Shown here piece by piece: positions 1 to 11,049 of a stretch of DNA of 64,000 nt. Source of the stretch: Omphiscola glabra (Eukaryota; Mollusca; Gastropoda; Lymnaeidae); the NCBI GenBank assembly GCA_964017045.1, contig OZ024796.1:23189010-23253009 (forward strand), read 5' to 3'. Under the pieces are notes generated by a model that did not search any database, had not been told where the DNA came from, and saw only the letters and a program-made list of their open reading frames with translations. The position numbers were made by a program, and so were the translations under genes. Every line of letters starts with the position of its first letter. Within the stretch, counting starts at the first letter, position 1.

Positions 1-290
1 ATCGCTGAGTAGCCCTTCCAACCAGTGAAGTATCCTCTTCAAAACCATGTATTGTTACATCGCGAACCCCTCTACAAACATTGGAGCCAGAACGACCAAT
101 ACATTGATCGTGGGCTTTCAGAATATAGAAGAAGACAATATAATAATTTACAAATATCTGATTTTTAAAATAAAGATGCACGAAAGAAGTGACCATATTG
201 AAATCATTTCTGTATCCATTGCAATATTGATAATAAAATAAGGACCTGCGTTAATATAACGCGAGAATCATTTTTTTTAAAAAAAATATG
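1..290. other. Unique-looking AT-rich intergenic sequence
   Basis: No convincing gene or repeat is visible. A short stretch near 250-262 pairs GCGTTA with TAACGC, which resembles the ends of the pogo-like element at 4.1-4.5 kb, but it is too short to assign. Confidence 0.4.
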
Positions 291-425
291 TATTTATTTA
301 TTTATTTTAAATCTGTGTCTTAGTAACAAGCGGCATTTCTTCGAATGACTAGGGAAGGATTGAACCAACACAAGCCACTCTCTGGGTCTCACTGTGCTGC
401 TGCTCGGGGACACAACGTTGTTCGG
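290..425 (-). mobile_element. Possible tRNA-derived SINE
   Basis: Read on the minus strand there is an A-box-like stretch (AGCACAGTGAGA), then about 20 bases later a B-box-like GGTTCAATCC. The sequence then runs into an AAAT-type simple repeat tail at about 290-310. Head, body and tail are in the order expected of a tRNA-derived SINE. The spacing between boxes is shorter than in a true tRNA, no target-site duplication was found, and there is no second copy in the window. This could be chance. Confidence 0.25.
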
Positions 426-543
426 CCAGTGGACAAATATTGGTGTTTAGGGAGGCAAACATGCCCCGTCAAATAAGCCACAAGTTCCTGGGGGCAGCTG
501 CAGTTATGTTTTTTCTGCCTTCATTGTGCTGATTGTGGTTGTT

Positions 544-828
544 GTGCTGTTTGGGTATATAGTGCTGTTTGGTTATATAGTGCTGTTTGGTTATATAGTG
601 ATGTTTGGCTATATAGTGCTGTTTGGCTATATAGGGCTGTTTGGGTATATAGTGCTGTTTGGTTATATAGTGATGTTTGGCTATATAGTGCTGTTTGGTA
701 ATATAGTGATGGTTGGCTATAAAGTGCTGTTTGGCTATGTAGTACTGTTTTGGCTATATTGTGCTGTTTTGGCTGTATAATATTGATTGGCTATATAGTA
801 CTATTTGACTACATTTGCTTGGCTACAT
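544..828. repeat. 18-bp minisatellite
   Basis: About 15 copies of an 18-bp unit close to TGCTGTTTGGTTATATAG, becoming degenerate after 720. Because 18 is a multiple of three, one frame stays open and encodes a repeating VLFGYI hexapeptide. I read this as repeat read-through, not a gene. Confidence 0.95.
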
Positions 829-829
829 A

Positions 830-2760
830 CTGCTTTTATGGAACTGTAATTTGAATGCGTTTATTTTTTTTTTACCATATGGCTATTTCATTATTGTGGT
901 GGCGTATGCTAGATTAGGTGTTGGTGCATTATGACAATTGGTCCTTGATTTTTTTCCCCTAGGAACTCAGATTGTTTATTTTTCGCGTTTACATTGTGTG
1001 AAATGTGAAGGGAAACTAGATGTCTTAAGGTTGTTTTTACATTGCTTATTGAATCAAAACTAAAAATAAACTGATGTCATTTCTGGACGAACTGATCACT
1101 GTTAAAAATGTCTACAAGAATATTTCCCGAATGGATCGTTTTTGTCCCGCCACCGCTCTTATTGCGCACCATGCTGCGCTCTCATGCGATGTCTCCCGCG
1201 TCATGCGCTTGATCACGTATACACCTAATGCACATAGAAGAACACATACGTCACCCAACGTGCTGTGAGCCGTGGCGGGTTTTGAGCAGTAACGGTGCGC
1301 ACACGGGTGGGATAGAAATGATACATGGAACGCCATCTGCCCATATTGTTATAGTGTATGCACATATTTCCATATGTCACACGCGCAAAGGGGTGGCGTT
1401 GCCCCAACCGGTTATTTATAAACTTCACCAGGTGTGAAGTCTAAGAATCAGGATTTAAACACTGCCATGGCATATGTGTAGGCATATTATTTTTTTATCC
1501 ACCACCACTTGTCTCTCATTTGAATTGCTTTTGATGCTGACGTCCCCCGAGTAAATGGACTGTGCCATTCCTTACCAGCCCCTTCCTTGATTGGGAAAAG
1601 GTGGCTTACGTGAATGCGTTTTATTTGTTCTAAAGAATGCTATCCATGTGGCGCAACTTCTAGCATTTCTATACTAGATGGTTCTTATCTAATCCCTATA
1701 TGAAGGCCGGCCACTTTGTCGACCAGAGGGCGAGATTTTCGCGATATTTCCTTTCAAATACAAGATGTTATACACTTGCCAGTTTGCAACTCTTTATGCA
1801 TGAGGGTAAATTAAGATTGGTGCAAGTTGATTTTTTTCCCTTCTGTATATTTGAATTTTCAAATTAATAGAAATTTAATATTATAATTAAATTGAATATT
1901 GTTAGGATCACAAGCTTTTTTAGCGTTCTCTTTTTTTTTATAGTGTTTTCAGTCTTTTGTGATGCATAGTTCATTCTATGAGACAAACACTAAAACAGAT
2001 ACAATTTCAAAACCATAACACATAACAAACACATTTAACGAGTGAGAAATCACTGTTTTAAAAAAGCACCAAGGATATGTGCATTAAAGATTTTTGTCTT
2101 CATCTATGTGTTTTTTCTTTGATCCGCGATACTGTATCCGACTTCACCCAATGACGTCACACATTAGTTGAAAGTATTTGTTGTTGTTTTTTTTAAAATT
2201 CAAAACCACATGACCATCATTTATGTATCGTTTATTCCTTGATTCGTGGCCACTTTGAAGGCCATAGGTCAATAGAAATATGTTTTTATAAACTTCTTTA
2301 CATTATGAAAGAGGAGACTTTTAAAAAAAAATTATTCAAAATCCCAATCTCATTATTCTCATAAAATATATTTTATTTTTTCCCCCCAACAGCGTCTATA
2401 AATAGTCTCCAAGGTCATACCATGATGACGTGATCGTGACGTCTCCGCCCAGAATAGAACCACGCTGTTTTGTTGTTTATTTTTGTTTTCTCCGTGCAGG
2501 ATGACATAAGACTTCCCTACGGCTCAAGCCGTTTATTTGCGGACAAGCAGAAACGTAAACAAACCAAGGACTGTAATAAATCCTCGATGCCCGGTTATCT
2601 CCCATTACAGAAGTTACGTGATTATTGATTGTTTACGTCGGAGTGAGTGAGAGGTTCGCCCCCTCCACCCCGACTGTTACTTTCAAAGCATTTAGTCAGT
2701 AGTTAAGGTTTGAGCAACACAAGTCCGATAATCGCTAACACACAATTTAATAAAGGTATG
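830..2760. other. Intergenic sequence without recognisable genes
   Basis: AT-rich sequence with short homopolymer T runs. ORFs are all under 75 codons and overlap one another on both strands (1.07-1.44 kb), with no recognisable domain. No tandem array or transposon end was seen. Confidence 0.5.
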
Positions 2761-2771
2761 TTTGTTTAAAT

Positions 2772-2962
2772 CAGCGGTTCTCAACCTGTGGGCCCCTTTG
2801 GGGGTCGCGTGACCCTTTCTCAGGGGTCGCCTAAGACCATCTGAAAACACATATACTCTACAGTTATGAAGTAGAAACACTAATAATTTTGTGATTGGGG
2901 GTCGCCACAACATGAGGAACTATATGAAAGGGTCGCGGCATTTGGAAGGTTGAGAACCACTG
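2772..2962 (+). mobile_element. SPIN-like hAT MITE, copy 1
   Basis: A 191-bp non-autonomous element starting CAGCGGTTCTCAACCTG and ending GGTTGAGAACCACTG, so the termini are inverted repeats. It is flanked by a perfect 8-bp target-site duplication, GTTTAAAT, at 2764-2771 and 2963-2970. The 8-bp duplication and CAG...CTG ends are diagnostic of the hAT superfamily. The ends match what I remember of SPIN elements, which were spread horizontally among tetrapods. No transposase is present. Three related copies lie at 19.1, 20.2 and 62.2 kb. The strand given is only relative to those copies. Confidence 0.85.
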
Positions 2963-3127
2963 GTTTAAATGATTGTGGATCTGGCTAAAATAGACTGGCG
3001 CTCCCGTTGATTGGTTAAACTGGCTTGGTCGGCCATTAACGTTTACTGTATGTTTTTTTATTGGTGCACAAAATATGAACGTCTTTCCTGTGCACGGTGC
3101 GTAAGAAAGATAGCTTTGCTCATTCAT

Positions 3128-3250
3128 GACATGAGAACATTGTGTTGTGTGTTAATTTACTTTGACATGTGAATGTTGTGTTGTGTGTTAATTTACTTTG
3201 ACATGTGAACGTTGTGTTGTGTGTTAATTTACTTTTGACATGTGAATCTT
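3128..3250. repeat. 36-bp tandem repeat, about three copies
   Basis: Three near-identical copies begin with GACATGTGAA at 3128, 3164 and 3200, each followed by TGTTGTGTTGTGTGTTAATT. The third copy gains one T and decays after 3240. Confidence 0.95.
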
Positions 3251-3885
3251 GTGGAAGGTACAGTTATTGAAAAATCATTCGTAGACCAGGGCTGGGAAAC
3301 ATTTTCTTTCAAAAAAAAAATTAAAAAAAAATAATAATGATAATAAAGGGACACACATGAAATGATGCCTCACGGATCCGCCCTTGAATTGAAAGACTGG
3401 GGCCCCGCAAGTATGAGGGCCCCCACCGAAGTAAAAAGAATATTTAAATAATATGTTGAATATTCATCTACAGGATTTTGATATGGCACTCATTCAAAAT
3501 ATAAAGGATAACATGCAAGTTAGCGCGCTAAAGCCGTCTGGGGGAAACGCTAGAACAAGATAACTGACATATATGTTATGTCACTTTCTTTTGAGGCAGA
3601 GGTAACCCATATTAATAATTAAAAACGGCACGAGTTCCTGTGGTGCCGTTTGCACACAATACCGACGTGTGCTCCCCTCCCCCCACACTAAAAAGAAAAA
3701 TCATGCACAATCCGTTTCGTCATTTTAAATGCCACAAATACGATTGAAGTGCGGGGATGGGGTTTGTGGGGGGGGGGTGTTGCAGCCCGTCGTTCATTGT
3801 ATGACAACAGCATGAGATCACTAGGTGGACTTGAAATACTGACTTGGCTGAACAAGCAATCGGTCATTGGTGTCTGATAATCCAA

Positions 3886-3887
<2 letters not shown>
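3251..3887. other. Intergenic sequence with a possible hAT-like end
   Basis: No gene is seen. CAGGGCTGGGAAACATTTTC at 3287 resembles a hAT terminal repeat, but no matching right end or duplication was found. Base composition is AT-rich with short G runs near 3770. Confidence 0.35.

Positions 3888-3925
<38 letters not shown>
3888..3925 (+). repeat. Poly(A) run of 38
   Basis: Uninterrupted A tract. It might be the tail of a decayed retroposon upstream, but no recognisable body precedes it and no flanking duplication was identified. Confidence 0.95.
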
Positions 3926-3926
<1 letters not shown>

Positions 3927-4141
3927 GATTGCAGCCATGCATTCAAGTCACGTGGGGGTAAATCTCTTAGTTCCTCCACGTCAGTTTCCGTTGTTTGTTT
4001 AAAACCAGGTCATTGAACTCCACGTTCAGCATTCGGCCAAAAGAAAAGGGAAAAAAAAAAAAAAAAAAAATCTTTCTAATTTTCTTCTTTATTTGAAGAA
4101 ATATTACAGAGAGATTGTTTTTCTATTCTTAAAAAAAAATA

Positions 4142-4525
4142 CAGTGCAACCCCGCTATAACGCGATGATCGGCGTCCATAAAATCGGATCGCGTTAAAAG
4201 CGGGAGTCGCGTTAATGCGCGGTTTTACAAAATTTAACTTTTTTTCCGAGAACATATACGTGTATACATGTACAATGATCAAAAGTCGGCTTATCATCAG
4301 AAGAATATTAACTGGAATGCAATTTAAATTTCATCATCCAATGTAGTTGTTTGCTTCTTTGCCGCCAACTGTTGGTTTTTTTTGTTGTTTGTTTTTTTTT
4401 TTTATACTTTTCTCCAATTTTTTTTTCTCCATGTGAATGAATATACAAAATTTCGGGAGCCATGCTACGACCGCGTTATATCTGAATTCGCTTATGTCGG
4501 GGCGCGTTATAGCGGGGTTCCACTG
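4142..4525 (+). mobile_element. pogo/Tigger-like MITE
   Basis: A 384-bp element with inverted termini. The left end is CAGTGCAACCCCGCTATAAC and the right end, read in reverse complement, is CAGTGGAACCCCGCTATAAC. It is flanked by TA dinucleotides at 4140-4141 and 4526-4527, the target duplication of the Tc1/mariner/pogo superfamily. CAGTG-type ends followed by an ACCCCG motif are typical of pogo/Tigger relatives. Inside there are further GCGTTA/TAACGC palindromes. It encodes no transposase, so it would need one supplied elsewhere. Confidence 0.85.
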
Positions 4526-4829
4526 TATTTTAAAAAAAAACAGCCTTAAAACCCAAACCGATGTTACCATTAAATTTGATCGGAGTGTTCACAATGTCAG
4601 ATACGCGCTACGAGCCCGGCTGAGCGTGTCGCAAAGTTGATGACGTGCCATGCACTTTTTTAATCATAATTTGCATGCACCGTGACATACCTCCATCGTT
4701 AAGGTGACGATCGGCGCTTAACAGACCTGGACCTGATTGTGTTAATAATTACTGAGGACCGGGTGTTTAAAGATAATTAATGCCGTGTGTCGTGGAGACG
4801 TGTTACTAGGTCGCGGCAATGGGCTAGGT

Positions 4830-5168
4830 CAGACATGGGCAAACTAGGGCCCGCGGGCCATATACAGCCCGTTGGGCTTTTTAATCCGGCCCGCCGAATT
4901 CGTTCACGTTATATTATTAACTCTTTCGCTGCTGAGCAACTTACAATGCGTTCATCCGCCGTTCTCAAAACCGCGGACCAACAATGGTGTTTTGCTGCCT
5001 ATGAAAGGCCAAATCTTTTCATGTAATCATTTTTACATTTGATATATATTAAATTAACTATATATATATAGTTCACATAAACACACCAATCTCCTATTCT
5101 GACCCGGCCCCTCTGTCAAATTTTAGAAACCATTGTGGCCCGCGAGTCAAAAAGTTTGCCCACCCCTG
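4830..5168 (+). mobile_element. 339-bp hAT MITE with exact target duplication
   Basis: Left end CAGACATGGGCAAACT and right end (reverse complement) CAGGGGTGGGCAAACT agree at 13 of 16 positions. The inner parts both carry GCGGGCCA. A perfect 8-bp duplication, GGCTAGGT, lies at 4822-4829 and 5169-5176. Ends of the form CAGnnnTGGGCAAACT are common in Charlie-type hAT elements. The interior is AT-rich and non-coding, so this is a non-autonomous element. It is distinct from the SPIN-like family in this window. Confidence 0.9.
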
Positions 5169-5284
5169 GGCTAGGTGCTAGGAGACGTTCAATGAGCCAA
5201 TTTTGGGAGGGGGTGGAGCTGGTCAGGACGCTGAATATGCGCTGTAAATGTTAAGAGTAATGTGAAAGGGTGAGTGCATTAAAA

Positions 5285-5372
5285 GGGGGGGGGGGGATGC
5301 AAAAAAGATATTTGATAAGATTGAATACTGCGTGAAGGAGCCTGAAGTAAGAGGATTTGGGGGGGGGGGGGG
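5285..5372. repeat. Two long poly(G) runs
   Basis: Twelve Gs at 5285-5296 and fourteen Gs at 5359-5372, separated by ordinary sequence. Similar runs recur through the window. Confidence 0.9.
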
Positions 5373-5453
5373 TTGTGGTTACCTCATTTAAAATGTTACA
5401 CAATAAGACGTTTTGATTAAGCCCTTTTTATTAGGAGATTGTATATTGTGATG

Positions 5454-6000
5454 TTGTGGCATGTGTAGTCTTGGGGCATGTGTGGTCTTGGGGCATGTGT
5501 GGTCTTGTGGCATGTATGGTCTTAGGGCATGTGTGGTCTTGTGGCATGTGTGGTCTTGTGGCATGTAAGGTCTTGTGGCATGTGTGGTCTTGTGACATGT
5601 AAGGTCTTGGGGCATGTAAGGTCTTGGGGCATATGTGGTCTTGGGGCATGTGTGGTGTTGTGGCATGTGTGGTCTTGTGGCATGTAAGGTCTTGTGGCAT
5701 GTAAGGTCTTGTGGCATGTAACGTCTTGTGGCATGTAAGGTCTTGGGCATGTGTGGTCTTGTGGCATGTGTGGTGTTATGGCATGTGTGGTCTTGTGGCA
5801 TGTATGGTCTTGTGGCATGTAAGGTCTTGTGGCATGTAAGGTCTTGTGGCATGTAAGGTCTTGTGGCATGTAAGGTCTTAGGGCATGTGTGGTCTTGTGG
5901 CATGTGTGGTGTTATGGCTTGTGTGGTCTTGTGTCATGTTAAGGTCTTGTGGCATGTAAGGTCTTGGGGCATGTTAAGTCTTGGGGCATGTGTGGTTTTG
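5454..6000. repeat. 17-bp minisatellite, about 32 copies
   Basis: Tandem 17-bp units of the form TTGTGGCATGTGTGGTC with a common GTAAGG variant in place of GTGTGG. Since 17 x 3 is 51 and the unit has no stop on the minus strand, all three minus frames stay open for long stretches (up to 171 codons). These ORFs are artefacts of the period, not genes. Confidence 0.97.
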
Positions 6001-7576
6001 AAAACGCCTTCTGACCCTTTTCGTGTTTTAATATAAGCATCCTTTCCACGAAAGCTATGGCTATGATCGTCATGTCATTTGGGGGGGGGGAGTGTGTGGG
6101 GGTGGGGGTGCGGGCGAAAACTGGTTCGGTTTATTTGGCTGTGTATTGCTGGAGGCGCCACAGTACACAGCAAATAAAATCTGAAAATTCAGTGGGCGCC
6201 GCAAATGCCCACCCACCCTACACAAATGACCCCACTGGGGACCACCCCTTGAGAATGATTAGTTGCGCGAATCACATTCAGCACAAATAATAGTCACATG
6301 ACTAAGACAACCCTTCAAATACCTAGATATGTGTGGCTAGACCTACCGCCAGGCGTGACACTCTTGAAAGCAGGCCATCACAGACACTAGCCTTGTTCTG
6401 TTAATATGTTGGCATTTTTATGCCGGGTCTCGACCCTAAGATCCTAATCTGACCTACTTTAAACGGGAGGGAAAAAAAACCCGGTTGACCTCGTTTCATT
6501 AAAGTATGTCGGTCAGAGAATGTTCCATTAACAATCCCGTTTGCACAGACAAAGGTCAGTCTTTGCATTTGCCAATGGGAACACCAGTAATTCAATTAGT
6601 AGCGAGAATGGCTCCCTTGACGTCAGGGCACGACAATGGCCGTTGTACGGCTTTCAGGTGTGAGCGGGCCACCGTTGTGGTGTCGACGCCTAGTTCAAAG
6701 ACGATTTAACGGTCAATAAGATCGGTTAGTGAAGATGATTAGCAGTCAACAGATGATTATTGATACAATCAGGGTAATGGGGGCTGAGTACGTTGAGAAA
6801 GTCGCTTTGTGTGGGAATCGACGCTAGTAAACTCATTTCCTTTACAGTGAGATACTCGGGTTTAAATTTATATATATTTATAATAATTAAGTTGTGATCA
6901 TTTTTAAAACAAAAAAAATCCTATTTATATATACAACAGCCAATGGATAAACGTAGTATAAGCGATTTCAGTACATTAGCTAAAGTTCAATGAGCTGATT
7001 TCACGATTGTGATTATGGCACATGAGGATTTACCCACCAACGGCGCTCAACAGCTCAACGTTTCATTTATTTTAGTTTGGATTTTGGAATGTATTTTTTA
7101 AATCATCGTCCAAGTGGTTTGAAAGTCATACATTTTTTTAAAACCTTTTGGAATCACGAGTTCTATGCATATTAACCCTTTGCTTTTGGTCAGTGTAAAA
7201 ATGTGGAGTGTTAATTTCTTATTCAAATCATTTATTGGGTAATAAGATCTTGACAGAAGACTTGACATAATCGGTTATACCAGTTGCCAAAAACAACTGA
7301 AATGAGTGAGATCAAATTTAAATTAAAACAAGTATTTCGTTTATTTTTTTATTTTTTTGAGGTCGTTCATTTTTGTGTGTAAAGGATACAAAATTGGGAA
7401 ATTTTATGTTCTACCATGTCTGTGATATACACATTCTGCGTGGTAATTTTTCTGTCTTAATTTAAAAAAAAAAAATATTTATATGACATACTGACGTCCA
7501 TTTTCTTTACAACAAATATGACGTCATAAAAAAAACACATCCTAAATGTTTTTTTTTTTAATCAACAGAAACAAGA
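6001..7576. other. Intergenic sequence without recognisable genes
   Basis: Mixed unique sequence with small overlapping ORFs on both strands (6.06-6.29 and 6.40-6.71 kb) and no domain I recognise. From 6.85 to 7.56 kb it becomes strongly AT-rich. No transposon end or array was identified. Confidence 0.45.
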
Positions 7577-8920
7577 GACTAGTGGTGCATCCCAATCAGA
7601 CTAGTGGTGCATCCCAATCAGACAAGTGGTGCATCTCAATCAGACTAGTGGTACATCCCAGTTAGACTAGTGGTGCATCCCAATCAGACTAGTGGTGCAT
7701 CCCAGTCAGACTAGTGGTGCATCCCAATCAGACAAGTGGTGCATCCCAATCAGACAAGTGGTGCATCCAAATCTGACTAGTGGTGCATCCCAATCAGACT
7801 AGTTGTGCATCCCAATCTGACTAGTGGTGCATCTCAATCAGACAAGTGGTGCATCCCAATCAGACAAGTGGTGTATCCCAATCAGACTAGTGGTGCATCC
7901 CAGTCAGACTAGTGGTGCATCCCAATCAGACAAGTGGTGCATCCCAATCAGACAAGTGGTGCATCCAAATCTGACTAGTGGTGCATCCAAATCTGACTAG
8001 TGGTGCATCCAAATCTGACTAGTGGTGCATCCAAATCTGACTAGTGGTGCATCCAAATCTGACTAGTGGTGCATCCCAATCAGACTAGTGGTGCATCCCA
8101 ATCAGACTAGTGGTGCATCCCAATAAGACTAGTGATGCATCCCAATGAGACTAGTGGTGCATCCCAATCAGACTAGCGGTGCATCCCAATCAGACTAGTG
8201 GTGCATCCCAGTCAGACTAGTGGTGCATCCCAATCAGACTAGTGGTGTATCCCAATCAGACTAGTGGTGCATCCCAATCAGACTAGTGGTGCATCTTAAT
8301 CAGACTAGTGGTGTATCCCAATCAGACTAGTGGTGCATCCAAATCTGACTAGTGGTGCATCCCAATCAGACTAGTGGTGCATCCCAATCAGACTAGTGGT
8401 GCATCCCAATGAGACTAGTGATGCATCCCAGTCAGACTAGTGGTGCATCCTAATCAGACTAGTGGTGCATCCCAATCAGACTAGTGGTGCATCCCAATCA
8501 GACTATTTGTGTATCCCAATCAGACTAGTGGTGCATCCCAATCAGACTATTTGTGTATCCCAATTAGACTAGTGGTGCATCCCAATCAGACTAGTGGTGC
8601 ATCCCAATGAGACTAGTGATGCATCCCAGTCAGACTAGTGGTGCATCCTAATCAGACTAGTGGTGCATCCCAATCAGACTAGTGATGCATCCCAGTCAGA
8701 CTAGTGGTGCATCCTAATCAGACTAGTGGTGCATCCCAATCAGACTAGTGGTGCATCCCAATCAGACTATTTGTGTATCCCAATCAGACTAGTGGTGCAT
8801 CCCAATCAGACTATTTGTGCATCCCAATGAGACTAGTGGTGCATCCCAATCAGACTAGTGGTGCATCCCAATGGGACTAGTGGTGCATCCCAATGAGACT
8901 ATTTGTGTATCCCAATCAAT
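7577..8920. repeat. 22-bp minisatellite, about 61 copies
   Basis: Tandem units built on GACTAGTGGTGCATCCCAAT plus two bases. Variants include GACAAGTGG in the first third, AATCTGAC around 7.97-8.07 kb, and GACTATTTGTG confined to the last third (8.50-8.91 kb). The block structure of variants shows local amplification of groups of units. Confidence 0.97.
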
Positions 8921-9545
8921 CAACAATCTGGCGGGTAAAATTGGACTGTTTCAACTACAGCTTATCCGTTAGTCAGTGTTGGCTGTAACCGTTCGGGGGG
9001 GGGGGGGGGGGGGTCAAACAGGTTAGTCATCAAGCTCCCGCTGGACGGAGTAGTGTCGTCCGTCAGAAAAACCACCCGTTTAAGAAAAATAATAATAGTA
9101 CAATTTTAAAAAAGAAAAAAATAATTTTTATAATTAAAAAACCTTCCCATGTGTAATTAGGAAGACAAATAGCTAAAATAAAGAGGCATGAATTAATTTT
9201 TTTTTAAATTCCAAGACACAAATTAGCTGTTCATAGCACGCTATTCTGAGACATAACTTGGCTGTTCTTATCACACTATTCCGAGACACAAGTGATGCAT
9301 ATATGAATCAAAGGGAAATACAAAGTAAGAGCTATATAGAAAGGTACTGGCATATCAAGTGTACTTATTGTACCAACTTTACCTACCTGACGAATCTAAA
9401 TATATATTCATTTATTATTTATTAATTACTTTGTTGTTGATTTTAAGGCTATAGTAATTATCTTGATTTTTATCAGCCTATAAGATGTTCATCAGTTGTT
9501 TTAAGTAGATTCATAATTTATCAATTCTTGGCGCATTAAAAAAAA
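8921..9545. other. Spacer with 19-G run and AT-rich sequence
   Basis: Contains an uninterrupted run of 19 Gs at 8995-9013, then AT-rich sequence. A pair of similar phrases near 9226-9295 (AGACACAAATTAGCTGTTC and AGACATAACTTGGCTGTTC) suggests a short decayed duplication. No gene. Confidence 0.5.
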
Positions 9546-9745
9546 ATCATCATCGTGTCCCTTAGTCCTTGGACCGTTGGTTCGCCACAGATGACATGAA
9601 AAATATCCTTCTCCATTCCTCTCTGTCTTCTGCACTCACGCACACCATCGCCTAGTTTTAATCCCGTCCACTCTTGGATGTTATCTTCCCATCTTTTTCT
9701 CTGTCTTCCCATTCTTCTCCCTACTCTAGTTGTGCCCTGCATGAT
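9546..9745 (-). mobile_element. 5'-truncated LINE 3' end, copy A
   Basis: On the minus strand this encodes about 65 residues including GRQRKRWEDNIQEWTGLKLG, then a frame-disturbed segment, then a terminal GLRD followed by ATG/CAT triplets. The stretch closely matches the products at 11.2 and 28.6 kb. It is the C-terminal tail found downstream of reverse transcriptase in animal non-LTR retrotransposons. Only about 200 bp survive, as expected from incomplete reverse transcription. It is non-functional. Confidence 0.75.
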
Positions 9746-9800
9746 TTCATTAAAAAAAAAAGATCTTTAAAAAAAAATGCCATTGACATTTAAGAATGCT

Positions 9801-9825
9801 CAACAACAACAACAACAACAACACC

Positions 9826-9883
<58 letters not shown>

Positions 9884-9885
9884 CC

Positions 9886-9919
<34 letters not shown>

Positions 9920-9936
9920 CCAACAACAACAACACC

Positions 9937-9992
<56 letters not shown>
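9801..9992 (+). repeat. CAA trinucleotide microsatellite (64 triplets)
   Basis: 192 bp of CAA with a few CAC interruptions. It reads as polyglutamine, polyasparagine or polythreonine in the three plus frames and as leucine, valine or cysteine runs on the minus strand. The plus-strand ORF around it is created by the repeat; nothing outside the repeat supports a coding exon. Confidence 0.97.
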
Positions 9993-10311
9993 ATCAAACT
10001 AATTACTATGTCTTTCTTACTCTTTGTGTGTGTGTGTGGGGGGGGGGGAGCTGACTGAAAACGTTGAAGCTGTTGGCGATTCCTTGCATGTGTTGTGTCT
10101 GTCGTGGGAGGATGTTGAAAAGAAAGACAAACACGAAGTAGTTAAGATCGGTCTGCTAGAATTGTTGAGTAGTAGAAAAAACACTCCGCTACCGAGTTAA
10201 GATTTAGTTTTAATGAGAGAAAAATAAGTAGGGCAGTGGGTCAGTGCCAGGAAAATGCCATCAGCAGAACTGTGCGAATGTTTTTTTGTCTTTCTGTTAT
10301 TGGCTGTCACG

Positions 10312-10637
10312 CAGTGGTTCCCAAACTATTAAAACCTACCTACACCCGAAACATGACAACCGTAATATATGGTAAACTAAGAAATGAGTAACTCGCATAT
10401 GGGACTCTAAGTGTGTGCTTTCTAAATTGAAGAATATTGAAACAATTTTAATGGAACAAGTTGAAAGGGAGAACAAAAAAGTTAATCGCGTTATTAATTG
10501 ATGTATATTTGTTTATATAAATATTGATATGTATACAGGATAAATGGGATTAGATTGAAGTCGAAGCACTTTTAAAAATTAAACATTAAAATAAGAACAC
10601 GAAAGTACACCGATGACGAAAAAATTGGGAACCTCTG
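10312..10637 (+). mobile_element. Probable hAT MITE
   Basis: CAGTGGTTCCCAAACT at the left and, in reverse complement, CAGAGGTTCCCAATTT at the right give 12 of 16 matching terminal positions. Both ends start with the CAG of hAT elements. The flanks (CTGTCACG on the left; TCAATTTT on the right) do not form a clean 8-bp duplication, although CTGTCA overlaps the right terminus. The interior is AT-rich and non-coding. It is either an old copy or one with a damaged end. Confidence 0.55.
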
Positions 10638-10711
10638 TCAATTTTGATATTTCTCAAAGGTTTAATATTGATTTTAAAAGTATTATTGAATTTGGACTTG
10701 TCAGTAGTCAA

Positions 10712-10746
10712 GTATGTAAACCCGATACAGTGTCGGGTTTACATAC
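10712..10746. repeat. Perfect 14-bp hairpin
   Basis: Arms GTATGTAAACCCGA (10712-10725) and TCGGGTTTACATAC (10733-10746) are exact inverse complements around a 7-base spacer TACAGTG. Function unknown. The stem is too short for a typical animal microRNA precursor. Confidence 0.9.
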
Positions 10747-10830
10747 AAACTAAATGAGCTACAGCTTAAAACCTCAAAATCTGTTGTTGTTTTTTTATCT
10801 CTCTTTTTGTGTTACTTTTGTTTATCACAA

Positions 10831-11000
10831 AGTGTTATCTTAAAGTTAAAGTGTTATCTTAAAGATGAAGTGTTATCTTAAAGTTAAAGTGTTATCTTAA
10901 AGTTAAAGTGTTATCTTAAAGTTAAAGTGTTATCTTAAAGTTAAAGTGTTATCTTAAAGTTAAAGTGTTATCTTAAAGTTAAAGTGTTATCTTAAAGTTA
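10831..11000. repeat. 19-bp minisatellite, nine copies
   Basis: Nine nearly identical units of AAGTGTTATCTTAAAGTTA. A G-for-T change in the second unit is the main variant, so the array is young or recently homogenised. Confidence 0.97.
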
Positions 11001-11049
11001 AAATGTTGCAAGTTAATCTTGTGTCATTTCAATGAATGGACGCCGGCGT

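Noticed and set aside
5388..5903. Long minus-strand ORFs (up to 171 codons) with MPQDHTCP-type repeats
   Set aside because: They exactly track a 17-bp tandem repeat that is open in all three frames; no non-repeat coding sequence is attached.
9777..10058. Polyglutamine-encoding ORF
   Set aside because: The frame exists only because of the CAA microsatellite; flanks show no protein features and other frames are equally open.
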